This document shows positions 27,101 to 36,300 of a stretch of DNA of 64,000 nt, in pieces; positions within the stretch are counted from its first letter, which is position 1, and each line of letters begins with the position of its first letter. Location: positions 1 through 64,000 of the IMG/VR virus record IMGVR_UViG_3300042292_000421; one strand, given 5' to 3'. The position numbers and the translations under genes were made by a program. The DNA is from a virus. The notes below the pieces were generated by a model. The model did not search any database. It saw only the letters and a list, made by a program, of their open reading frames with translations, and was not told the origin of the DNA.

Positions 27101-30100
27101 TTTGATTTAACCCTTACTACGCTAGTTAATATAGTAATTGATTATGTAAATTCAAATCCAAATGTAGCATCAACCTTACCTACAGTAGAATGGCCTACGT
27201 TGCCAAGTAATGTTAATACAACTGCATACACTGGGTTAGATATTACAGGTCCTACTGGGATTGCTAAACAAGTAACTGATTTTTTAAACAACGGTGCAGA
27301 TTTAACAATTAATTTAGAAACCGGTGGTAATCGTTCAATGTTAGCAAATGACTTTGCAATGTTTAACGATTTAGGTTATGGTATAGTAGCATCTAACGGT
27401 GCATTTACTGAACAAGTGTGTACATTTACATATTATGCACATACCGGGTTCTGGGCAAATAACGGTAGTAATTTACGTGGTGTCGGGTGTTCAAACACAT
27501 TTGGTAACTATGGTATGCGTGCTTCAGGGTTTGATGTTACTGAATTACCAGATAGTGCAAACTTAGCAAATCATATGTTGCAAACTGCAAAAGTTTATAA
27601 ACAAGGTGAAACTATTAACGAGATGGTGCCTACTGCTACTACTCCTGCAGTTGCAGTATGGGTACATGCGTATGAGTATATTCCAACTACCGGGTCGGGA
27701 TTAGAAATTGACCATAGTGCAAACGGTGGTATTATTACTAACTATATTATTACATCAGTTGAGTATACTACTGTTCGGGTAAACAACATAATTGTAATTA
27801 AACTTAATTTAAGTACATCAGGCGATAATAACACTGCAAGTTCAGGATTAGCAAAAGCGTTGTATGATGGACAAGTAGTATCAATTCGTGTATTAAAAAA
27901 TGTTAAGTTTAATAACATTGATAACGTTAAACCAACTAGACCGTCTACTGCATTGCAATATAACGATAACTTAAATGATGTATATCGTATCGTTGCTTAT
28001 AATTTAGCAGAATCAACCGGTGAGCTATTAGATCCAAATATTGCAATTTTACAAAGTGATAATTCATTTGCATATTACAATATTATGATCGATCCTACTA
28101 ATATCATCAACGGCGATCCGTCTAACACTATTACTGCAACTGTTGTATCAGGTAGTACATCAAGTACGACGATTGTCGTTAATAACGTTGCAGCTGGTAC
28201 TACCATTGCAGTAGGTCAAACAATTGTTGGTATTGGGTTTGCTGGACAAATAGTCCAATCTGTAGTTGCAAAAACAGGTGTAGATGCTGGTAAATTTGAG
28301 ATTGTGTTAACAACAGTTGAACCATCATTAGAGGCAGCACCGTCGGTAACACCATCAGGCGAAGTTTCGTTTACAAATGCAACCCAAGGGTATAAAGTAA
28401 GTGATACTAAACTTGCAGTAATTCCAATTACACAAATTGCAGTAATAGATCAACTTAACAAACAAACCTATATTACAGCATGGAATGGTAGAATACATCA
28501 AATTTTGCAATATGTACAACCAACTGCTGCAGTTAGTAGAACATGTACTAGCTATGTTGGTAATATACTAACAGTTAGTGGTACTGTAGGCACAATTAAT
28601 ATTTCTGATTATTTTGTAGTAAAAAATGGAACTACTATCACACTTACTGGGTATGTTGATAATGTAGTAATTAATAGCGAAGACCCGGCTATTGCAGTTG
28701 TAACAGTTAGAGATACAGTCGGTACTGCAATTAATAATTACTCAGTTACATTTGGATCTACACGTAACGGATATATTGAAATTTCAAGTGTTCCAATAAC
28801 AAATAATAGTGCCGACGACTATACATTACCTGCAATGTCGTATCATAGTAAGGCATTGCAAGACGGCAGCGTAGTTGCTACAGTCGTAACGTTTGATGTT
28901 CCGTATAATAAAGATAATGTGTTACCAAAAGTTGACGGTTATCTTAATATTGCAGTTAACGATAACGCATTAAGTGACTATAACGGTTCTTATCAAGTTG
29001 TTGGTGTATTAGATCAAACTACGTTAACAATTAGTTCAACTAATGGATTTAAGGTTGGCATGGTTGTGACCTCGGCAGTAGAATCAATTAGTGGCGTTGG
29101 TGCAATTATTCAAGAAGTTGATATTCCAAATCATACTATTACAGTTAGTCCGTCATGTTGGGTTCCTGCAGGATCTCAAATTAGAGCATCAACTGCGGCA
29201 AATGTTAAAACAATAACTGTTGTAAATGGCGGTCTTGGATATCCTGATGGTACGACAATTACAATCGATGGCGGAGGATATACAAAACAAGCAAAAGCAG
29301 TATGTAAGATTGTTGATACTAAAATTGTTGAAATTAAAATTGTTTATCGTGGTTCTGGATATATTAATATTCCGGATTTAAATTTACATCTTCCAGATGA
29401 ACTTCAACCTATAACACCTGCTGATTTATCAGTTGAATTATCTACTCCGGTGTATGTAGATACAACTGCATCTGAAGGAGTATCTGTTAATAGAATAACT
29501 GTGTTATACCCAACTGATCCTGTAGAATCTGTTAATCCGGGAGCTGAAATTTTAGGTACTACATCTACAGTACTTACATCTCCGTTACCAACTTCGTCAA
29601 CTAACGCAACCGGATATTCAGTAACTTTCCAATTTAATGCAAGAGCTACAACACTAGCAGACAATTCATGGCTTAAAGTTGAAGGAAACATTAACGCATT
29701 ATATAATGGATTTGTTCGTGTAATATCTGCAACAGCTACAAGTGCTACTGTATTTTATCCATATAATCCGGGTGTTTTTGATATAGTAGATCCTACGCTA
29801 ATAACAGATACATTAGCATCTGGAACTAGTTCTAATTTAGGTATTAGTAAACCTTTTAGTCGTAGTTCGTCGTATACATTAAAAATTGGACACCAATCTA
29901 ATTCACTTGCACAAGTAACAACACGTATTAGTACATGTCGTGCAACTGGGCATGATTTCTGCGATATTGGAACAGGCGGATATAGTACAACAAATATTCC
30001 ATATTCAATTTACGGTGATCCTGCTTTACCTCGTAATGCATCACGCGAGACGTTGGACGAAGGCGTAGGTCGTTGTTTCTATGTTTCAACCAACCAAGAC

Positions 30101-32641
30101 GGTATATTTAGAGTAGGGCGGTTTTTCTCAGTAGATCAAGGTACAGGAACAGTAACATTTAGTGCTAAGATTTCATTATCAAATATTGAAGGTTTTGGAT
30201 TTAGTCGAGGTGTTGTAGTAAATGAATTTTCATCAGACTCTTCATTAACTAACAACGCTGCTGACACGGTACCAGTACAAAGTGCAGTACGTGGATATAT
30301 TGACAAACGATTAGGTTTAGACCACGGTGGTTCTGCAGTTCCATTCTCTACATGGATTGGACCAGGGTTTTTACCATTAAACGGATCGCTTGTTATGTCT
30401 GGCGATTTATCAATGGGTAACAATGCAATTACTAATCTTAAAACACCAAGTTTAGAACCTGATATTGAATCAAAAGATGCTGCAACTAAAGGGTATGTTG
30501 ATAGATTAATTGCTAGTAACAATGCAATATCAGAATTAGGAGATGTATCAATAACATCTGCTACATTAGTTGATGCTCAATTACTAGTACAAAGAAACAC
30601 TGGGTTACTTGGACCAAATAAATGGATTAACTCAACATTAACTGGCGATGTAACTATTGCGTATGTAGTAGTTGGTTCTACTGCTACATTAACTTCAACT
30701 ATTGGGGCTGCTAAAATTGTTAACAGTATGGTTAGTTTAACTGCTGAAATAGATCAAAGCAAGTTAAACTTAGTTAAAGCAGTGGCAAGAGCTGCATCAA
30801 CTAATCTGCAATCTGATTTAGGTGTATCAACGTATAATAGTGCAGTGTTTAAATCTACTAATGGGTGGATTGATTTAGAAACCGGAACATCTGCTAACGG
30901 TATTGATATTTCTAAAATAAAACATGTTGCTGCTAAGAAAATGTTAGGTAACTATACTAATGCAACCGGTGCAGTTACTGAAGTTTCAACAGGTGACATT
31001 GTACTTGATGGCGACGGTATTAAAAATGCAACATTTACATCAGTTGGTGTAATGACAGTTAAAACAGTAGTTAGCAGTAAGGCAACTGCATATGAAGTAG
31101 TTCCGTATACACAAGTTGGCGGAGCATCTAGTATTGTTCAGACAGATACTAACGGTGTTATTAATGTTAAAGGTTTAAAAGTTGATGGTTATACTATCAT
31201 TGATACATATAATGTTGACGATACTAATCCAAACAGACAAGTTAAATTTACTACACCTGGCAACGTTGATTTTATAGTTGCATCGGGTGGCGCGGCATCA
31301 TCTACTAATGTAGCAATTACAGGTACGTTAGATGTTACTGCAGCTACTAGTGTATTAAAATCTAAAACATTATCAACTGGTGATGCAACTATTGAAGGTA
31401 CTATAACTGGAAAATGGGCACTATCAACAAACAGCCGAATTGACTTAACATTAGGTAGTTCAATAATGTCTGCAACAGGGATTACTGCAACTGCAACAAG
31501 ACCAACAATACGTCCATCAGTTATGTTTGATTTTGCTAATAGTAAAACACTTGATCCTCGTATTACGTTTAGCAGAACAAGTATTGCAACATATTATAAT
31601 TCAACCGGTTTATTAGTTGTTGCTGATCCAAATTGCGCAAGGTTTGATCACGATCCAATTACTAGAGAGTCAAAAGGGTTGTTACTTGAAGAAGCAAGAA
31701 CAAATTATTTAACAAGATCTGAATCGTTCTCGTCATGGACATATCCGTTAATGACACGCGCAACATCAAATACTTTAACTCCGTATGGTATAGGGTTTGC
31801 ATATCAATTTACTGCCAATGCTGCTAATGCAGAATTAGTGTTTAACGATTCGGCAACGGGTAGTGGGTTTAAAACATTCTCAATATGGATTAAACGAGTT
31901 ACAGGAGTTGGCGCAATAAGTTATAAATTCTCAACTAGTATGAATTGGACAGTAATAGATGAATCAACATATGATATTTCATCGCTAGTTCGACTTAGCT
32001 TTACTGAATCTCCACCTACAAATAAAATAAGTTTACAGTTTGCATCTACTGATACTACTGTTGTATTATGGGGAGCGCAACTTGAAGATGGTAAATATAT
32101 GACAAGTTATATTCCTACGCTAGCAACACTAGTGCTTCGAACTGTAGAAGATGTTAATGTAACTGGAACTAATTTTTCTAGTTGGTATAGCAAGACACAA
32201 GGTACTATAGTGTTATCACATACTGCGTTAGGTATTAATGACGGATTTGCTGATTACGGCGGTGCTAGAATTCAAACTTCACCTGCAGTAACATCGTACA
32301 TTGAAGTTGGATGTAATTCGGCTAGCGGAAGCATTGTATATAATTCGGTTTGTAAAACTAACACCTCAACTGTTCAGTTTGATTTTGCTGGTTATACAAC
32401 GTCAACGTTAAACACAATTGTAACTCATGCAGTTAGTTATGGTTTAAATCCTGCAACATCTCCTGCAACATATACGTTTAATAATCAGCCAGCGGCTGTT
32501 GATGATAGCAATTTTGCAGCTCCAATTGATGTTAATATGTTAAAATTTGGTAATGGAGTCGGTACACAATACATTACAAAATTTACATATTACGCAAAAC
32601 AATTAAGCGGTAATGAATTGTTAGTACTTACAATGCAATAA
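21134..32641 (+). CDS. Giant tail-fibre/baseplate structural protein (3835 aa)
   Basis: The N-terminus IDIGAQGNDGTGDSIRDSF and FRKVNDNFNEIY is typical of T4-like marine phage structural proteins. Much of the middle consists of diverged repeats around a RD..Y(I/L)VDA..YDI..GGN.QS...G..F pattern, seen near nt 23.3, 24.5, 26.4 and 26.8 kb. The last ~300 residues contain the FDFANSKTLDPRITFSRTS and SKGLLLEEARTNYL segments found in lectin-like fibre ends. It heads an operon with an S74-chaperone fibre protein and a giant FN3 adhesin. At about 1.2 MDa as a trimer it is unusually large. Confidence 0.8.
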   Translation: MTKQIIDIGAQGNDGTGDSIRDSFRKVNDNFNEIYSIFKGGEGTIGFSDLSDGCDYGIGQIIVGSSSGGLTAKSFVEGAGIRIEQRIIQDSPSDPGLDAIVISLRSDAQLVNEEFPTLGAPLNAGLFTIGRLVSPSDQAVRDFNLVHDDQTTLDQLPVTVGFANTNYVRLTEDGIVGIPDANGIIVPGPVKARDEPTLPPIGNPNYDPTLTGNYLSNEVLPRVDAVYRGGDTMRGPLYLHDHPNNLAGTIGASSKEDLQAATAFYVDNKTFSSNVNLYVASSGDDLQLKTPAGREGRYWNYAFRSIGAALLHAESLISLASQEPGPYKQRISWTDGPDQTFSTIQTVALTGGNTVNNVENNNNSAGMIAAFNILQANRAFIQAETIAYINKKYVNKFEYDDTTFRKQISSLKLTATDHDSSLLTAIATDLWLGANGTENVNTEHFDITGIPGTNFNSQWAAISYLHRNNTNEGLIQWLSTIEFIKKQLLELSYATTELSAYIIQVINSLGYDLIYKSNYQSIQAGIAFSNAGTNLNATQLESMLTINPISIKSVAVTAEYITLKFATQISNVFPPYSHILINGTFTPETTGGDPFSLTSVEDDVIISYEVQVSSNYEIKIFNSSALASDTYIVSNGSFDRKNLINMLLLRPDLNNTAKASFRSNAAIISKIVTDSVLPAVVMPKVYAPAAISSYDTVGRSSAKDLLLANIPFVQAEIIAFLSAEYSDVTYDRELCMRDVKYIIWSLAYDLMYSGNSQSVYVGRRFWDINISNNVSNVNRAACAAAIAQVGELAEKIVENDSITKQYQQSVRQYRNDTLINGINAVNSIHTNILTIKDILERNTTPAIQLPNSAAGTPDLITFFTALELDKSIYTVGTNSDVTTTASWYMDHFYPVINDPNYLERINALFVEIDTIIKSGELPTELPRYPDINVEVNSYVTGGTTQPLPNGWIRNARNRLDNAAITSIINDVNSYLDIDESITDVDVLAILAVDLRKLIISVCYDITYGGTAASVAAAHQMTIVSTPAITKTVISKTSLYARTIVNGHSDDDDTNATSTLIGTKFTAAATAIDNDLYMGIPVDDTIFTGGTYIDAISLKVIINNNAEVIENTSIDYVNTAFGGGFNYDESLCYRDIGLIVDAAAIDIITGGNWQSITAGKSFYKNSSAKSVAIGTHYVQSFDGIAFAKNLGIEVLTGYTAVRYQQAETQLTAFSSTAILPSSSIGVVGSYLSEISDEATAIFTDSLDSVLDIIRYGVSFAATPSHGTAIWNIDIDNGGKGYVDQGAPKSNDIFPAKIIVGVGRVSTNLTASGAYASIVKYTPEISTGKDRIQVRLTKPGFFKVGEELEFGETVRDLNLSVFIESGIYYEDFPLKIPANVSVRGDEMRRTLIRPIDRESQSPWRRVFFYRDAIIDALEVGLIDYASNSAPLVSLGITATLDGVSGKIIITLSNNYQALLSWVGKVFTDNVIPAGGNKKRGKAVIDSVSGNTMNCTVIYPFETAFTKLAGNWFLFDTINYGRHYLTNPLDVTSPAKNNKEIDVFLCNEGNRIIGVTFQGQGGFAMVLDPEGNIKTKSPYIQECSSFSQSNNYKRFAGGQYIDGFAGRVYGTIKEITDLGLTIKVQGTTSAVGTYVSGGRLSTTMVVNNIVNIVGLKPGVKITGTGFESRQYVVSVTLPVAPSTNATVVLSAVADSTPSGKIVFGQSSGLDVRPPQPPCSFYVRGKRYQIDDIVEFNAATQTVTLTLDTTTPYMYNPISNNLVYDEVKARRDAGYVIDAVVTDAILGTNYRAIHAGRAFLRLSSSLLIGELQGLTKAGIEKSIELANAEIPGLTLSSTLITSMLVNGVSATLDFVWASKTLNENKARDILQINKPFIKAEITAYISDNYVLSTLPNYNRQKSERDVGYLVDAITYDIFYGGNSQTVDYATSLFSKNNSNLYESVLLDGDVQSVCQTAYIRLRNILTSIVKGVEVTPTRGNKENQIQTLAADSTFDLTLTTLVNIVIDYVNSNPNVASTLPTVEWPTLPSNVNTTAYTGLDITGPTGIAKQVTDFLNNGADLTINLETGGNRSMLANDFAMFNDLGYGIVASNGAFTEQVCTFTYYAHTGFWANNGSNLRGVGCSNTFGNYGMRASGFDVTELPDSANLANHMLQTAKVYKQGETINEMVPTATTPAVAVWVHAYEYIPTTGSGLEIDHSANGGIITNYIITSVEYTTVRVNNIIVIKLNLSTSGDNNTASSGLAKALYDGQVVSIRVLKNVKFNNIDNVKPTRPSTALQYNDNLNDVYRIVAYNLAESTGELLDPNIAILQSDNSFAYYNIMIDPTNIINGDPSNTITATVVSGSTSSTTIVVNNVAAGTTIAVGQTIVGIGFAGQIVQSVVAKTGVDAGKFEIVLTTVEPSLEAAPSVTPSGEVSFTNATQGYKVSDTKLAVIPITQIAVIDQLNKQTYITAWNGRIHQILQYVQPTAAVSRTCTSYVGNILTVSGTVGTINISDYFVVKNGTTITLTGYVDNVVINSEDPAIAVVTVRDTVGTAINNYSVTFGSTRNGYIEISSVPITNNSADDYTLPAMSYHSKALQDGSVVATVVTFDVPYNKDNVLPKVDGYLNIAVNDNALSDYNGSYQVVGVLDQTTLTISSTNGFKVGMVVTSAVESISGVGAIIQEVDIPNHTITVSPSCWVPAGSQIRASTAANVKTITVVNGGLGYPDGTTITIDGGGYTKQAKAVCKIVDTKIVEIKIVYRGSGYINIPDLNLHLPDELQPITPADLSVELSTPVYVDTTASEGVSVNRITVLYPTDPVESVNPGAEILGTTSTVLTSPLPTSSTNATGYSVTFQFNARATTLADNSWLKVEGNINALYNGFVRVISATATSATVFYPYNPGVFDIVDPTLITDTLASGTSSNLGISKPFSRSSSYTLKIGHQSNSLAQVTTRISTCRATGHDFCDIGTGGYSTTNIPYSIYGDPALPRNASRETLDEGVGRCFYVSTNQDGIFRVGRFFSVDQGTGTVTFSAKISLSNIEGFGFSRGVVVNEFSSDSSLTNNAADTVPVQSAVRGYIDKRLGLDHGGSAVPFSTWIGPGFLPLNGSLVMSGDLSMGNNAITNLKTPSLEPDIESKDAATKGYVDRLIASNNAISELGDVSITSATLVDAQLLVQRNTGLLGPNKWINSTLTGDVTIAYVVVGSTATLTSTIGAAKIVNSMVSLTAEIDQSKLNLVKAVARAASTNLQSDLGVSTYNSAVFKSTNGWIDLETGTSANGIDISKIKHVAAKKMLGNYTNATGAVTEVSTGDIVLDGDGIKNATFTSVGVMTVKTVVSSKATAYEVVPYTQVGGASSIVQTDTNGVINVKGLKVDGYTIIDTYNVDDTNPNRQVKFTTPGNVDFIVASGGAASSTNVAITGTLDVTAATSVLKSKTLSTGDATIEGTITGKWALSTNSRIDLTLGSSIMSATGITATATRPTIRPSVMFDFANSKTLDPRITFSRTSIATYYNSTGLLVVADPNCARFDHDPITRESKGLLLEEARTNYLTRSESFSSWTYPLMTRATSNTLTPYGIGFAYQFTANAANAELVFNDSATGSGFKTFSIWIKRVTGVGAISYKFSTSMNWTVIDESTYDISSLVRLSFTESPPTNKISLQFASTDTTVVLWGAQLEDGKYMTSYIPTLATLVLRTVEDVNVTGTNFSSWYSKTQGTIVLSHTALGINDGFADYGGARIQTSPAVTSYIEVGCNSASGSIVYNSVCKTNTSTVQFDFAGYTTSTLNTIVTHAVSYGLNPATSPATYTFNNQPAAVDDSNFAAPIDVNMLKFGNGVGTQYITKFTYYAKQLSGNELLVLTMQ

Positions 32642-32652
32642 GGGAATAAATA

Positions 32653-32700
32653 ATGAAACAAACATACAAAACTAAAACGTTAAAAGGGTTGCAACAATGA
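32653..32700 (+). CDS. Possible 15-aa leader peptide
   Basis: ATG after AGGGAATAAATA encodes MKQTYKTKTLKGLQQ and its TGA overlaps the next start (ATGA). It may couple translation between the two fibre genes. Confidence 0.3.
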   Translation: MKQTYKTKTLKGLQQ

Positions 32701-33326
32701 GTAGTTTTATAGGAAATAGACCACATCAAGTACCAACTAATGCTGATTTAGGTCGATTAGCATATTTAGATTACATTAATTTAGCTGATGTCGGTGCAGT
32801 TGATACTACTGGTACTGGGAAGTTAGTTTTTGCAACTGCTCCTCTTTTTACAGATTCTATATCTGCATCAGTTGTTGGAAGCTTTGATCTAATTAATACT
32901 ACTGCAACTACTCTTAATATTGGTGGAGCTGCAACTATAGTTAACATCGGGTCGACAGCTGCTGGTAGTGTAGTAAATTGTAAACATGATCTTACTGCGT
33001 TGCAGAATATTACTGCGTATAACAGTTCTGATAAAAGATTAAAAGAAAATATTACTCCAATTGCTAATCCAATTGAGAAACTACTTAAATTATCAGGAAA
33101 TACCTTTAAGTGGACTGCAGAGTATTATGCAACCCAAAATCAATCATTAGTTAAATCAAACGATGTAGGTGTAATTGCTCAGGAAGTAATTGAAGTACTT
33201 CCTGAAGCAGTACACACACGAGATAACGGAATTTTAGCAGTTGATTACCAAAAGTTAATTCCGTTATTGATTGAATGCATAAAAGCACAACAGGTTCAAA
33301 TTGATGAGTTAAAAGGAATCAAATAA
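32697..33326 (+). CDS. Tail protein with C-terminal Peptidase_S74 intramolecular chaperone
   Basis: 209 aa. The C-terminal ~110 residues carry SDKRLKENITPI (Ser/Lys catalytic pair) and DVGVIAQEVIEVLPEAV, the hallmarks of the S74 chaperone that trimerises fibres and then cuts itself off. The N-terminus GNRPHQVPTNADLGRLAYLD is common in phage fibres. It is short for a whole fibre and may be released to help the neighbouring large proteins fold. Confidence 0.85.
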   Translation: MSSFIGNRPHQVPTNADLGRLAYLDYINLADVGAVDTTGTGKLVFATAPLFTDSISASVVGSFDLINTTATTLNIGGAATIVNIGSTAAGSVVNCKHDLTALQNITAYNSSDKRLKENITPIANPIEKLLKLSGNTFKWTAEYYATQNQSLVKSNDVGVIAQEVIEVLPEAVHTRDNGILAVDYQKLIPLLIECIKAQQVQIDELKGIK

Positions 33327-36300
33327 TGACATTGCCATTAGAATACAATGCAATTTCAATGGGGCAAGTTCGCACAGAGTTAAATAAAGCATCCGGACCA
33401 ATTTCGTTAAATGACGATGACGTTCGGATATTATTTCAAGTTTCTCGAACAAGTGGTACTATTATATCACTTCATAATGGTCATGGTAAATCTAACATCA
33501 TGCCTCCTGTTGTTACAAAACCGCCGTTACTAGTTGATCCGTTAACAAACATAACTCAAACATCAGTTACAGTTACTTGGAAAGCATATCAGAGTCTAGT
33601 AATTGACGGACAAGTTGATTATTACCGAGTTCAGGTATACAGCGTACCTGACAATGTACTAAGATGGGATTCAAGCGACTTACCAAGGTCAGCTACTACG
33701 GTTCCTGTAATTGATCTAGTAGCATCAGCAGTGCATTTAGTTACTAATTATCGTGTTGATGTTATGGCTAAGAATATTTCAGCAACTAAGACGTCATCAC
33801 TTGATTTATTAACATTAGAAAATATACCATTAAAACCGTCATTACCAGTTGCTACTGTAATAAGTAAAACTCAAATACAGGTAGGGTCTGCATCAACTTA
33901 TGCAACTACTTATTACATCTATAAAGATGGTGCAAGTATCCCAATTACAACATCTTCAATGCCTTATACTGATACTGTTGGAGTGTATACCTCGCACACT
34001 TATACAGTTAAAGGCAATAGCACAGGTGGCGATGGTCCGATGTCTGACACTAGTGTGTCTGTAAGATCGTTACCAGACGCGCCATTAGCGGTAGTATTTA
34101 CTCCTTACTCATCTACTAACACTACACTTACTATCAATTGGACATTATCAACAAGTCCAGTAGTTAATTATTATAAATTAGTAGTTGTTAATTTTGGAAC
34201 TACTAATGAAGTTTATAGAAAAAATGATGTTTCTAACACAACTACTTCTATTACAATTTCAACTAATTTAGCTGCTACTTCACAATATACCGCAACTTTA
34301 GAAACTGTAAACGAATCGTCTATATTCTATAACATACCAGTATCAATAGCAGAAGATGTGTGGACTAAAACAAATGCAGTTGCTGGTACACCAGTTGTAA
34401 CTAAACTAACTGATCAAACACTTGGCCAATCACAATTACAAATAGTATGGAATTCAGTCATTGGCGCTACTAGTTATAAACTTGTTAGGACTAAAGTAAT
34501 TAGTGGTGTTGCGCAAACTCCAGTTATTTTTACTGTTGCACTAACTGGCACACCTACACTAACATTTATTGACGGTGATCTAGCTACATCGCCATCTGTG
34601 TTATCATCATATTCGTATTATAGATATAATGTTATTTCAGTAAATGCAGGCGGTGATTCGGCATTATCTACAATAAGTGCTGATGTGCGTACACTTCCTG
34701 GACCTCCAGTTGCAGTAACTGGACTAGTAGTAACATTACCAAATATTACAAATACTACTGCTATAGCTACATGGACAGACGATACCGGTCAAGTAAATTC
34801 GTATACTGCAATCTTAAAACAAGGTGTTACTACTATTGACACTAAAGCTAATATTGCACCGGGAACTCAAACTGTAACGTTTGGATCACCTACTGCGTTA
34901 ACACAGGATACTGCTTATAGCGTAACTGTAACTACATATAATGATAATACGCCACCGGCTACAACTGCTCCGGTGGCATTTAGGACTAAACTAAATCAAC
35001 CATCATCTGCACCATCAGTTGCACTTAATCCCGATACATTACTTGGAAAATCGCATCTTACAGTTACGTTTGCTGCAATATCAGGTGCGACAAGTTACAA
35101 GTTAGTTAGGTTTAGAATTTCCGATTCGGTTGAATATGTAATATCTCCAGTTGTTTATACTGGAACAACAACACTAACATGTGATGATTCGGGATTAGGT
35201 TCATACGAACAATACAAGTATCAATTAATTGCAGTTAACGATGGCGGGGATTCTGTTAGATCTGGTTATAGTAATACAGTGAGAACATTGCCAGGACCAG
35301 CAGATGCATCAACATTAACTGTAACAATTGGTACTATTGCTGCTACAACAACTGCAGTATCATGGGCATGGAGTGGAAGTTCTGGACAAGTTACAAGCTA
35401 TGTAGTCATTCTTAGTGATGTTAATGGCGAAGTATATAGAACAGATAACGGAACTTCATTATCAGTAACATTAGGTCAAAGTCCATTAGCTGCGTTAATT
35501 GTAAATCGTGCATATAGTGTAGTTATTAAGGTTGTTAATGAAAATACCGATACTAGTAAAGCATTTACTACAGCAAAAGGATTTGTAACAATTACTACCA
35601 AACCAAATGCTCCAACGGTTGACACTGCTGCTAGCACTACACAGTTAGTTGTTAACTGGACTACTAATAGCGCAACTACATATGATTTAATACGGTATAA
35701 CGTAACTACAAGTGCTGCTGGCGTATCGTTAACTAATAAAACTACTCCGTTTACAGATACTGGTCTTTTAGCATATAACGAATATCAATATACAGTAACT
35801 TCTAATAATAGTGCATCAACTCCGGTTGGAGTAACGTCAGATAGAAGTCCAACCGGAGTTCGAACATTACCAAACAATCCAGTAGCAGTAAGTGGAATAA
35901 CTGTCACTAATAAAGTTGCAGGCGCAGCAGACACTACTGCAAAAGTTAATTGGACTAATACTGATTGGACGCTATCAAATGGCGTTGTAACAAAGTACGA
36001 TGTGTCTGTTAAGTCTGGTGGCGGAATAGAATACGGAAACTCATCTGTATCAGGAACTGCTACATATTTAGATGTTACAGTTCCGTGTGGTGAGACCTTT
36101 ACAATTGTTATAAAAACATATAACTCAGTGTCGCACGCAACAAGTACCGGAGTTAATCAATTTATATCCCCGCCAGTTAAACCAAGTGCACCGTATTTAG
36201 ATACAGGAATAACACCAAACCCAACACAAACAAGGATTTCTTTGAAATGGACTGCTGTTTCTACTGCAACTTCTTATACATTAGCACCGTTTAAGTCAGA

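Noticed and set aside
29404-29691. Several minus-strand ORFs inside the 3835-aa gene
   Set aside because: They lack ribosome sites and lie wholly antisense to a clear, uninterrupted gene.
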